Of a DNA stretch of 64,000 nt, positions 32,338 to 40,341 are shown in pieces; the first letter of the stretch is position 1; each line of letters starts with the position of its first letter. Where the stretch lies: positions 1 through 64,000 of the forward strand of contig JAAESI010000246.1 of assembly GCA_024229515.1 (NCBI GenBank), given 5' to 3'. The position numbers and the translations under genes are program-made. The notes beneath the pieces were generated by a model. It was not told the DNA's origin. It ran no database searches and saw only the letters and a program-made list of their open reading frames with translations. This DNA comes from Pseudomonadota bacterium (lineage in GTDB: Bacteria > Myxococcota_A > UBA796 > UBA9615).

Positions 32338-33509
32338 CCCGCAAGCTGCCGCGGCGGGGGGTCCATCGGCCCCGGGGGGCGCTGCGGGCGTTGGTCGCGG
32401 GCACGCTCGCACCGGCGGGCCGAGTCGACGCCTTCGAGGCGGCGGCGGCCCAGGCCTTCGGGGCGGGGGGAGCGGCCGCCACCGGCTCGGGACGCGACGG
32501 CCTGCGGCTGCTCCTGGAGGCCCTCGATCTGACGGACGGCGACGAGATCATCCTGCCCGCGCTGACCTTCGGGGCGGTGCCCCAGACCATCGCCGCGCTC
32601 GGCCTCGTCCCGGTCTTCGTCGACGTCGACCCCGCCACCCTGCAGTTGGATCCCGCCGCGGCCGAAGCCGCCGTCGGTCCCCGCACCCGCGCCGTGCTCG
32701 CCACCCACCTGTGCGGGCTGCTCGCCGACGTCGACCGCCTCGGCGCCCTCTGTGACGCTCGCGGACTCCGCCTGCTGGAGGACTTCGCCCAGGCGGCGGG
32801 GGCGCGTCGACACGGTCGCGCCGCCGGCAGCTTCGGGACCGCCGGGTTCACCAGCCTGGAGACCGTGAAGCCGCTGCCGGCCTTCGGGGGTGGACTCGTG
32901 CTCTGCCGCGATCCGGCCCTCGCCGATCGCATCCGCCGAGCCGCGAGGGCACGGCCGGCCCCGGATCCTCGGAAGCTCCTGCGCAAGGCCGCGTTGGGCC
33001 ACGTCGAGGCGGCCTTGGCCGATCCTCGGGTCTTCACCGCCGCGTGGCCGCTGTTCGGGGGGACCGGTTCGGAGGACCGGGTGGCGATGTACAAGGCGCG
33101 CAAGAAGGGGGCCGGCAACCATGGCGCCCGGCTGCACCCGGCCCAGGCGGCGGTCGGGCTGCGCGGTCTGCGCGGGTTGCGCGATCACCTTCGAATGCGG
33201 CGGGGCCACGCGGAGGCCTTGCGGGGTCTGCTGGAGGACCGCTGGACGCCGTGCCCGGAGCCGGACGACGAGCCTGCCTGGTACCAGCTCCTGGCACGCG
33301 CCGAGGACCCGGTGGGGCTTCAGGAAGCCGCCGCCGAGGCCGGCGTCGACGTGGGTCGCGACGTCGTCGAGGACCTCAGCGAGGGGCGGTGCCCGACGGC
33401 GGCGCGACTGGCCCGGGAGCTGGTGCAGCTGCCGGCCCATCCAGCGTTGACGCGGCCGGATCTGGAGCGGGTGGCGCGGGTGACGCGTCCCTGGCTCGCT
33501 CCGGGCTGA
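32334..33509 (+). CDS. DegT/DnrJ/EryC1/StrS-type PLP aminotransferase
   Basis: This 391-residue enzyme belongs to the sugar aminotransferase family, which moves an amino group from glutamate to a keto sugar or cyclitol. Visible features are GDEIILPALTFGAVPQTIAA, PVFVDVDPATLQLD, VLATHLCGLLADVDRL, LLEDFAQAAGARRHG and the PLP lysine in TSLETVKPLPAFGGG. The C-terminal part (RLHPAQAAVGLRGLR; WYQLLARAED) is normal for the family. It is translationally coupled to the third radical SAM gene. Its 3' end overlaps the convergent flippase-like gene by 134 bases. Confidence 0.88.
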   Translation: MTRKLPRRGVHRPRGALRALVAGTLAPAGRVDAFEAAAAQAFGAGGAAATGSGRDGLRLLLEALDLTDGDEIILPALTFGAVPQTIAALGLVPVFVDVDPATLQLDPAAAEAAVGPRTRAVLATHLCGLLADVDRLGALCDARGLRLLEDFAQAAGARRHGRAAGSFGTAGFTSLETVKPLPAFGGGLVLCRDPALADRIRRAARARPAPDPRKLLRKAALGHVEAALADPRVFTAAWPLFGGTGSEDRVAMYKARKKGAGNHGARLHPAQAAVGLRGLRGLRDHLRMRRGHAEALRGLLEDRWTPCPEPDDEPAWYQLLARAEDPVGLQEAAAEAGVDVGRDVVEDLSEGRCPTAARLARELVQLPAHPALTRPDLERVARVTRPWLAPG

Positions 33510-34338
33510 ACCCGCCCAACGCCCCCCCGATGGCGCCCGAGACGAGCACGGTCGCAATCTCCAGCGCGGACAACGTCAGCCCCACCGCGAGCGCGATGTC
33601 GGTCGGTCGATCCGTCGCCGCCGCGAGTCCGACCAGCGTCGCCTCGCGCACGCCGACGCCGCGGAGAACGCCCGACACCGTCGCCGCCGTGATGACCGCG
33701 ACCGCCCCCGCGAGTACCTCGGACGTAAGCGCCACGCCAAACCCCGCGAGGACCCAGGCGTAGACGACGACCTCGAGCACCACCGAGAAGACGGCGCAGG
33801 CCACGGCGAAGCCGACGAAGGGACGGCCCAGCCAGCGGAGCGCCACGCCTCCGAGGGCGACTCCCACCGCGGCTCCGGCGAGCAGCCCGACCCCCGCACC
33901 CGCACCCGCCAGCAGCCCGGCCCCGACGAGGGCCCCCAGCAGCAGAAGCGCATTGCCGAAGCGGGTCGCCGCCCCGACGGTGAGGGGCACGCCGTACTGC
34001 TCATGGAGCACGACCACGCGCACGCCGTCGCCAGCCTTGAACGGGAGCAACGCCTTGGCCGGCACCGTCGCCGCCACCAGCCGGGCCAGCGACCCGTAGG
34101 GCACCCGATGACCGGCCGCCCGCAGCAGGGACCACCAACGGGCCGCGTCGGCCCCCAGATCGCGCACGAGCAGCAGCGCCAGGCCCCCGACTACGACCAA
34201 CATCGGGGCCGCCCGCAGGTGATCGATGAGCTCCCCCGGATCCTCGCGCACGAGCGCGACGATGAGCAGCACGGCGGACAGCCCGAAGCCCACCAGCCCC
34301 CGGGTCGAGAATCGCGATCGGCCTTGCTCCGCCGTCAC
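33376..34338 (-). CDS. Flippase-like / lysylphosphatidylglycerol synthase TM-domain protein
   Basis: A 320-residue inner-membrane protein with about eight helices in the style of LPG-synthase/AglD (UPF0104) proteins: LIDHLRAAPMLVVVGGLALL, RLVAATVPAKALLPFKAGDG with the family's KxxxPxKxGD-type loop, and GVLRGVGVREATLVGLAA. Family members are often encoded beside polysaccharide and lipid genes and may move lipid-linked products. The last 40 residues are Pro/Ala-rich and lie entirely within the 3' end of the aminotransferase gene on the other strand, so the C-terminus may be poorly constrained. It starts at GTG overlapping the carbamoyltransferase stop. Confidence 0.75.
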   Translation of the reverse strand: MTAEQGRSRFSTRGLVGFGLSAVLLIVALVREDPGELIDHLRAAPMLVVVGGLALLLVRDLGADAARWWSLLRAAGHRVPYGSLARLVAATVPAKALLPFKAGDGVRVVVLHEQYGVPLTVGAATRFGNALLLLGALVGAGLLAGAGAGVGLLAGAAVGVALGGVALRWLGRPFVGFAVACAVFSVVLEVVVYAWVLAGFGVALTSEVLAGAVAVITAATVSGVLRGVGVREATLVGLAAATDRPTDIALAVGLTLSALEIATVLVSGAIGGALGGFSPERARDASPAPPAPDPAASTLDGPAAAPAPGPVAPPSGTAPR

Positions 34339-36029
34339 CGCCCCAGGTCCTCGCGGGTGACGAGGAAGCCGCCGACGAGGAGCGCGTCGAGGCCCGCCGC
34401 CGCCCAGGTCTCAACCGCGTTGGCGGCGGACGCCACGATGGCCTCGCCGTGCCGGTTGAAGCTGGTGTTGAGCAGGCACGGGAGCCCCGTGCGGTCCTCG
34501 AACGCGGCGAGCAGTTCGCCGAACCAGGGGTGGCGCTCGGGATCGACGATCTGCGCCCGCGTCGTGCCGTCGGTGTGGACCACAGCGCCGCAGTTCGACC
34601 GCATCCACTCGGTCGCGCGGAAGCTGGTCGTCATGAACGGGCCGTTGGCCGAACCCAGGGGAACGTCGTGGAGGCAGCGGGCCGCCGCCGATGCCGCCAC
34701 CGCGGGCGCAAATGGCATGACCTCGTCCCGCCCGAGGGCCCGGTTGAGCCACCGGGGGGCGTCGAGATCGTCCGGCCGAAGCAGGATGGAGCGGCCGCCG
34801 AGGGCGCGGGGGCCATGCTCCAGCGGCCCGCGACAGACCGCGACGGCCTTGCCCTGAGCGAGCAGCGCGGCGATCTCCCCAGGCCCCTGCACCGACCGCA
34901 CCGGGAGCCCCCGGGCGCGCAACGCGGCGATCGCCTCCCCGTCGGGCACGTCGGGCCCGAGGAACACGTCGCGGGGACGATGCGAAGCGGTCCCCTGAAG
35001 CACGGAGGTGGCGTGCAGCGCGGCCCCCGCGGCGAGCCCCGAGTCGCCCATCGCGGGGTGCACCCAGAGGGCCTCGACCGAATCCAACGCCTCGATGGTC
35101 CGGTTGAGCGTGACGTTGGCGAAGACGCCCCCGGCGGCGGCGAGGCGGCCCGACCCGGCCAGCTCGAGCACTCGCTGCACCAGCTGCAGAACCACCCGCT
35201 CCAGGAGCCGCTGCATCTCGAACGCGACGTCGGCGCGACCGCGCGTATCCAGGGCCTCGCGAAGCACGGACGTAAGCGCATTCGTAGGCTGCCAGACGAG
35301 GGTCGAGGGTCCGCCCCGGGACCGGATGCCACGGTTCCACGGCCCCTCCCGCCAGGCCAGCAAACCGTCCAGCACGGCCCGGACCTGCGGATCGGCCTGT
35401 CCCTCGGCGGCGAGCGCCGTCACCTTGCCCTCGTCGCGGTCGGCCCGGAACCCGAGCATCTGGGTCACCGCCGAGTAGAGGATGGCGACGCTGTCCCGCT
35501 GGTCGATCTCCTCGAACAGCTCGAACCCGGCCGGGCCGAACCGCCCGATGAGGCCGGACAGCAGATCTCCCTTGCCGTCCAGGGTCAAGACGGCGCCGGA
35601 CTCCCAGCCCGCCGTCATCGTCGCGCTGGCCGCGTGGGCGACGTGGTGGTGGACGAAGAAGCGGCGCCCGCGGAGTCCTCGCAGCCGACAGAACCTCCTC
35701 AGGCGAGCCAGGCGGGCAGCCTTCACGCCCGCCGAGCCCAGGCGCGCGGCGAGGCCCGTGGTTCCCGGGTGGATCTGCCTCGCCCCCCGGGCCCAATCCT
35801 CGTGCAGGGGCGCCAGGGGAAGCGCGATCACGTCGACGTCGGCGGGACCGATGCCGCCCCGCTCCAGGACCGCCTCGACCGCTCGGTGGGGCATGCCCCC
35901 GAGGTTCCGGCGCGCGTCGAAGCCCTTGAGGCGGCGCAGCCTCCCCTCCTCCACGGCCGCCACCAGCCGACCGTCACGGACCAGGGCGGCGGCGGTGTCA
36001 TGCCCTTCGTGGATGCCGAGGATGTTCAT
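34335..36029 (-). CDS. Carbamoyltransferase, NodU/TobZ/CmcH family
   Basis: This 564-residue enzyme transfers a carbamoyl group from carbamoyl phosphate, via carbamoyl-adenylate, to a hydroxyl on a sugar or antibiotic. The N-terminal Kae1-like half shows MNILGIHEGHDTAAALVRDG, FVHHHVAHAASATMTAGWES and VLTLDGKGD; AAAGGVFANVTLNRTI and HPAMGDSGLAAGAALHA follow. The C-terminal half has the YrdC-like signature CRGPLEHGPRALGGRSIL and FNRHGEAIV. The ATG at 36029 opens the canonical N-terminus and lies four bases after the stop of the fourth radical SAM gene. The context suggests decoration of a surface or secondary-metabolite sugar. Confidence 0.92.
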   Translation of the reverse strand: MNILGIHEGHDTAAALVRDGRLVAAVEEGRLRRLKGFDARRNLGGMPHRAVEAVLERGGIGPADVDVIALPLAPLHEDWARGARQIHPGTTGLAARLGSAGVKAARLARLRRFCRLRGLRGRRFFVHHHVAHAASATMTAGWESGAVLTLDGKGDLLSGLIGRFGPAGFELFEEIDQRDSVAILYSAVTQMLGFRADRDEGKVTALAAEGQADPQVRAVLDGLLAWREGPWNRGIRSRGGPSTLVWQPTNALTSVLREALDTRGRADVAFEMQRLLERVVLQLVQRVLELAGSGRLAAAGGVFANVTLNRTIEALDSVEALWVHPAMGDSGLAAGAALHATSVLQGTASHRPRDVFLGPDVPDGEAIAALRARGLPVRSVQGPGEIAALLAQGKAVAVCRGPLEHGPRALGGRSILLRPDDLDAPRWLNRALGRDEVMPFAPAVAASAAARCLHDVPLGSANGPFMTTSFRATEWMRSNCGAVVHTDGTTRAQIVDPERHPWFGELLAAFEDRTGLPCLLNTSFNRHGEAIVASAANAVETWAAAGLDALLVGGFLVTREDLGR

Positions 36030-36033
36030 CGAC

Positions 36034-37026
36034 TCAGCGGGCCTGAAGGACCGACAGCGCACCTCGCACGGCCCCCGGACGCCAGTCCATCATCCGGTTG
36101 ATCTCCAACGAACCGAGGAAGCCGCAGCCGCCGCAGTCCACGCGCGGCAGCTGCGCCAGCGCGTCCTCGATGCCGAGCTCACGCACGTTGGGGATCGCCT
36201 CGACGTAGGAGATCCGGTCGCAGGGCACGACGTCGCCGTTGGCCTCGATCATCGCGAACGCCCGCCCGGCGAAGCAGTGGATGTCCCCGAAGTCGGGCCA
36301 CGCCTCGATCGCTCGGAGCGCGCCGAGGCTGTTGCGCACCAGGCCGGGGCGCTCCGTCTTGGCCGCGCGCAGCCTCGCCAACGCGCCGTCGAACGCCTCT
36401 CGCGTGGGGAACGTCGAGCGGGTGGTGCGGTGCGCGTGGCCGTGGTCCATCACCGGCTGGAACGTGATCAGCACGCCCTGCTCGGTGGCGAAGTCGAGCA
36501 GCCAGTCCAGCTCGGGGATGGACTCCGCCGTCATCGTCACGACCAACGACGCGGGGGTCTCGGTTTCCCGTGCAACCTCCAGCGCGTCGAGCAGCTCGTC
36601 GAACGCTCCGGGGTAGCCGCGAATGCGGTCGTGAACCTCCGGGCGTCCGTCCAACGAGAACTTGAGGAAGTCGATGCTGCGGAGCCAGGCCTGCCGCTCG
36701 CGGAGGCGGTGCCCGGTGGTGTTGAGGCCGACGGAGATCCCCGCGTCGTGGGCCGAGTCGAGGATCGCTCCGAGGTCGTCGCGAAGCATCGGCTCGCCGC
36801 CGCTGACGGAGATCCGCTTCGTGCCCAGGCGGGCGAGGTCGACGAGGATGGCATGCCACTGGGGCGCGCTCATCTCCTCGGTCGGCGTATGCCAGAAGGA
36901 GCAGTAGCGGCACTTGCTGTGGCAGGCGTTGTTGACGTTGATCCGAACGGCCACGGGCACCGTGCGATTCAGCACTTTCACCACCACGAGCGACTTCGCG
37001 GCACCGACCTTGTCCTTCAAACGCAT
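36034..37026 (-). CDS. Radical SAM protein with SPASM-like C-terminus (4 of 4)
   Basis: This 330-residue protein starts MRLKDKVGAAKSLVVVKVL and has CHSKCRYC (C35, C39, C42), SVSGGEPMLRDDLGAI and GLNTTGHRL. The auxiliary set reads HCFAGRAFAMIEANGDVVPC with CGGCGFLGSLEINRMMDW, matching the pattern of the three plus-strand paralogues. The longer upstream frame is Arg/Pro-rich and rejected. It leads a leftward operon with the carbamoyltransferase and the flippase-like protein, and faces the aldolase operon across about 60 bases. Confidence 0.83.
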   Translation of the reverse strand: MRLKDKVGAAKSLVVVKVLNRTVPVAVRINVNNACHSKCRYCSFWHTPTEEMSAPQWHAILVDLARLGTKRISVSGGEPMLRDDLGAILDSAHDAGISVGLNTTGHRLRERQAWLRSIDFLKFSLDGRPEVHDRIRGYPGAFDELLDALEVARETETPASLVVTMTAESIPELDWLLDFATEQGVLITFQPVMDHGHAHRTTRSTFPTREAFDGALARLRAAKTERPGLVRNSLGALRAIEAWPDFGDIHCFAGRAFAMIEANGDVVPCDRISYVEAIPNVRELGIEDALAQLPRVDCGGCGFLGSLEINRMMDWRPGAVRGALSVLQAR

Positions 37027-37087
37027 CCGCTTCGCAGGATAGCCTGCGTACGCGCCGTCGCGAGGGGTGCGTGCTACGTTCCGGGCC

Positions 37088-37852
37088 GTGTCCGGGTCCC
37101 TCAAATCACGCCTCCGGGGCGGCATCGCGACAGTCGGCGGATGGGCCGCGCTGGGCTCCCCCCAGGCCGCCGAAGTGCTCGCCCGAGCCGGGTACGACTG
37201 GGTCGCCATCGACCTGGAACACACCGGGATCTCGCTGGATCAGGCGTCCGCCTGCATCGCCGCCATCCGGCACCACTGCCCCGCCCTAGTCCGCCTCCCG
37301 AGCGCGGATCCGGTGCTCGCCAAGCGCGTCCTCGACTGCGGCGCCGAAGGGCTGATCGTCCCCGACGTGCGCGACCTCGCGACCCTCACGCGCATGCACG
37401 CGGCGATGCACTACCCGCCCTCCGGAACCCGCGGCGTCGGGCTGTGGCGGGCGCAGGGCTGGGGTGCCGACTTCGACGCCTACCGCACCGGTTGGCCCGA
37501 GCGGGCGGTGCTCGTGGCGCAGATCGAGTCCGGCGATGCCATGCGCAACCTGCGTGAGCTGCTGTCGTTCGACGGACTGGATGCGGCGATGGTCGGCCCC
37601 TACGACCTGAGCGCGTCGCTGGGCACCCCCGGCGAACTGGACGCTCCCCGGGTGGTCCAGGCCGTCGCCGAGGTGCGCGCGGTGGGACGCGAACTGAACC
37701 GCGCCGTCGGCGTCCACGTCGTCGAGCCCGACCCTGCGGCGCTCCGCCGCGCCCTCGATTCCGGGGACCAGTTCGTGGCGTACGGGGTCGACTTCCGCTT
37801 CCTGGATGCCAGCGCCCGCGCCGGCCTCGCCGAGGCCCGCCGCGATGGGTGA
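37088..37852 (+). CDS. HpcH/HpaI-family aldolase
   Basis: This 254-residue class II aldolase condenses or cleaves pyruvate with an aldehyde to give 2-keto-3-deoxy acids. Typical elements are SLKSRLRGGIATVGGWAALG, AGYDWVAIDLEHTGIS, CGAEGLIVPDVRDLATL, VLVAQIESGDAMRNL with the metal-binding Glu, and AAMVGPYDLSASLG. GTG 37088 is placed so that SLKSRL starts the protein as in relatives; GTG 37067 is an alternative. It opens a seven-gene coupled operon that also holds a CMP-sugar synthetase, so its product may be an ulosonic-acid precursor rather than a catabolite. Confidence 0.88.
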   Translation: MSGSLKSRLRGGIATVGGWAALGSPQAAEVLARAGYDWVAIDLEHTGISLDQASACIAAIRHHCPALVRLPSADPVLAKRVLDCGAEGLIVPDVRDLATLTRMHAAMHYPPSGTRGVGLWRAQGWGADFDAYRTGWPERAVLVAQIESGDAMRNLRELLSFDGLDAAMVGPYDLSASLGTPGELDAPRVVQAVAEVRAVGRELNRAVGVHVVEPDPAALRRALDSGDQFVAYGVDFRFLDASARAGLAEARRDG

Positions 37853-38798
37853 GCTGCGGCTGGGCATCATCGGGCTTGGATCGGCCGGAGGGCGGAGGCT
37901 GACCGCGGCCCTCGCGCACCCCCGCGTCACCGTGGCGGCGACCGCCGATCCGACCGTCCCGGGCCTTGCCTCCACCGTGCACGTCGCCACGGGCGAGGAG
38001 CTCCTTCGGCTCCCCGATCTGGACGCCGTCTGCATCGCCGTTCCGACCGCGATGGCCCCCGAGTTGACTCAGACGGCGCTCGGCCGAGGCCTCCACGTGC
38101 TCGTCGAGAAGCCCCCGGGACGCAGCGCCAGCGAGTTCCGCCGGGTGCTCGCCGGCCGCAACGGTCACGTGCTCCGGGTCGGCTTCAACCACCGCCTCCA
38201 CGGGAGCCTCCAGGAGGCCCATCGGGTGCTCGCAAGCGGCCTCCTCGGCCGACTCGAAGCGGTCGACGCGGTCTACGAGCGACCCTGGTTGGCCCGCCCC
38301 AACCGGTGGCGCAGCGAGGTCACGTCGGCTGGCGGAGGCATCCTCCTGGACCAGGGGATCCACCTGCTGGACGCGCTCCGCTGGCTGCTCGGTCCGCTCA
38401 CGGTCCGCGCGCACGAGGTGCACGGCGCACCGATGGAGAAGGCGGTCGAGGCGACGTTGGACGCAATGGGCACGACCGTGCGCCTGACCTCCCGCGCCGA
38501 CGCGCCGTACTGCCGGTTCGCGCTGACCCTGCGCGGCAAGCTGGGCACGCTGACGCTGTCGGGCCTGGAGACGTCGTCGCGGGCCTACGCCCCGGAGAGG
38601 CTCGACCTCGTCTGCGCGACCCGCACCGAGTCGGCCCGCTGGGACCACGACCCCTCCTGGGGCGCCGAGCTGGGCGGCTTCGTCCGCCACTGCCTCGACG
38701 GCCTCGACGACGGCCACGGCGATCCCGCGGACGCTCTCGAGGTGCTCCGGTTGGTCGATCAGCTGCGGTCTCCCGCCCAGGTCGAGGCCCGCCTGTGA
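37845..38798 (+). CDS. Gfo/Idh/MocA-family dehydrogenase
   Basis: This 317-residue NAD(P)-dependent sugar oxidoreductase begins MGELRLGIIGLGSAGGRRL, a Rossmann glycine motif. HVLVEKPPGRSASEF contains the catalytic EKP, and GGGILLDQGIHLLDALRWLL supplies the active-site Asp/His helix of the C-terminal domain. It probably oxidises or reduces a sugar or sugar acid in the same pathway as the aldolase. The ATG lies eight bases inside the aldolase 3' end, and the stop overlaps the next GTG. Confidence 0.9.
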   Translation: MGELRLGIIGLGSAGGRRLTAALAHPRVTVAATADPTVPGLASTVHVATGEELLRLPDLDAVCIAVPTAMAPELTQTALGRGLHVLVEKPPGRSASEFRRVLAGRNGHVLRVGFNHRLHGSLQEAHRVLASGLLGRLEAVDAVYERPWLARPNRWRSEVTSAGGGILLDQGIHLLDALRWLLGPLTVRAHEVHGAPMEKAVEATLDAMGTTVRLTSRADAPYCRFALTLRGKLGTLTLSGLETSSRAYAPERLDLVCATRTESARWDHDPSWGAELGGFVRHCLDGLDDGHGDPADALEVLRLVDQLRSPAQVEARL

Positions 38799-39355
38799 GC
38801 TTCCAGGAGCACACCCGGCGCTACCGAAGCCGGCTCGAGCGGGCCCTCACGGTGCTCGACTCCCCCGCTCTCGCCGCCCTCGCGGGGGAGCTGGAGGCGC
38901 TTCGGGAGCGCCGAGGCCGCCTGTTCGTGCTCGGCAACGGGGGCAGCGCGACGACCGCGTCGCACCTCGCCAACGACCTCGGCGCGGGGCTCGGGGAGCG
39001 CGGCCTGGACACGATCGCGCTGGCCGATTCGATGCCCGGCATGACCGCCGCCGCCAACGACCGGGGCTACGACGACGTCTTCGCGCACCAGCTCCGACCC
39101 CGGCTCCGGGCGGGCGACCTGGTGCTGTCGCTGTCGGCGTCGGGGAGCTCGGAGAACCTGGTCCGCGCTACGACCCTCGCTCAGGAGGTCGGCGCCCGGA
39201 CCGCCGCGATCGTCGGCATGGACGGCGGGCGGCTGCACGAACTCGCGGATGTCGCCGTGCACATCCCCACCGACGCGGGCGACTACGGTCCGGCCGAAGA
39301 CCTGCAGTTGGTCCTGGACCACGTGCTCGCCGACTGGCTGCGCGACCTCGGGTGA
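38795..39355 (+). CDS. SIS-domain sugar-phosphate isomerase (GmhA-like)
   Basis: This 186-residue protein is a single SIS domain of the phosphoheptose-isomerase type: LFVLGNGGSATTASHLANDL, FAHQLRPRLRAGDLVLSLSA and SGSSENLVRATTLAQEVG, which bind a phosphosugar. GmhA converts sedoheptulose-7-phosphate to a heptose phosphate, but related SIS proteins act on other sugars. A GTGA overlap links it to both neighbours, indicating a fixed stoichiometry in the operon. Confidence 0.87.
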   Translation: MSFQEHTRRYRSRLERALTVLDSPALAALAGELEALRERRGRLFVLGNGGSATTASHLANDLGAGLGERGLDTIALADSMPGMTAAANDRGYDDVFAHQLRPRLRAGDLVLSLSASGSSENLVRATTLAQEVGARTAAIVGMDGGRLHELADVAVHIPTDAGDYGPAEDLQLVLDHVLADWLRDLG

Positions 39356-40341
39356 GCACTCCGCTCCCGGGCCCGTTGGCCGTCTGCCCCCGCAGCCTCA
39401 GCAGCCACGACGGCTTCCGTCAGCGCGTCGCCGACGCGGGCATCGACGCGCGCTGGAACAACGGCGGCCAACGCCTGCGCGGTGACGCCCTGCACGCCTT
39501 CCTCGACGGGGCCGCCGCCGCCGTGGTGGGGCTGGAGGAGCCGGGCGGCCCGCCCGAGTCGGTGCGCGTGATCGCCAAGTACGGGGTCGGGCTCGACAGC
39601 CTGGACCTGGACGCGCTCGAGGCCGCCGGCGTCCGCGTGGGGTGGACCCCGGGGGTGAACCGCCACGCCGTCGCGGAGCTCGCCATCGCCTTGATCCTGG
39701 CCTGCTTCCGGGGGCTCGGCGCCGCCCAGGGTCCGATGCGTTCGGGAGCCCTCGCCGACGGCCGCTGGCGTCCCCCCGCGGGCCGGCAGCTGCGCGGGAG
39801 CACCGTCGGCGTCATCGGGTGCGGCCACGCCGGCCGTGAGGTCGTGCGTCTCGCCGAAGCGCTGGGCGCCCGCGTCCTCGTCTGCGACGTGCGCAACCGG
39901 CGAGACGCGCTCCCTCGGACCGTGAAGCAGGTCTCGTTCGACGAGATCCTCGCCGCGTCCGGCGTGCTCAGCCTTCACGTCCCCCTCGACCCTTCGACCC
40001 GGGGCTTGCTCAACGCCCCCGCCCTCGCCCGCCTGCCCCGCGGAGCCGTCGTCATCAACACCGCCCGCGGCGGGCTCGTGGACGAGGACGCGCTGCTGGC
40101 GTCGCTGGACGCTGGACACATCGCCGGCGCGGGGCTCGACGTGGCCGTCGACGAGCCGGTCGCGCCCGGTCCCCTCCTGGACCACCCCGGGGTGGTGCTC
40201 ACGCCTCACGTCGGCGGCAGCACCCGCACCTCGATCGACGCGATGGCGGACGCGGCGTGGGCCAACCTGCAGCAGCCTCAGTCCGTCGCCGACTTGCGCT
40301 CGCGGCTCGCGGCGGGTCGAATCGAACCGTGGACGGGATGA
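39352..40341 (+). CDS. D-2-hydroxyacid dehydrogenase (SerA/PdxB-like)
   Basis: This 329-residue NAD-dependent dehydrogenase has VIAKYGVGLDSLDLDALEAA, the nucleotide motif GSTVGVIGCGHAGREVV, AVVINTARGGLVDEDAL and the catalytic region GAGLDVAVDEPV with HVGGSTRTS. Family members interconvert 2-hydroxy and 2-keto acids. In this operon it may act on the keto acid made by the aldolase or on a glycerate-type intermediate. It lacks the ACT domain of regulated 3-phosphoglycerate dehydrogenases. It is coupled by GTGA upstream and ATGA downstream. Confidence 0.88.
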   Translation: MSTPLPGPLAVCPRSLSSHDGFRQRVADAGIDARWNNGGQRLRGDALHAFLDGAAAAVVGLEEPGGPPESVRVIAKYGVGLDSLDLDALEAAGVRVGWTPGVNRHAVAELAIALILACFRGLGAAQGPMRSGALADGRWRPPAGRQLRGSTVGVIGCGHAGREVVRLAEALGARVLVCDVRNRRDALPRTVKQVSFDEILAASGVLSLHVPLDPSTRGLLNAPALARLPRGAVVINTARGGLVDEDALLASLDAGHIAGAGLDVAVDEPVAPGPLLDHPGVVLTPHVGGSTRTSIDAMADAAWANLQQPQSVADLRSRLAAGRIEPWTG

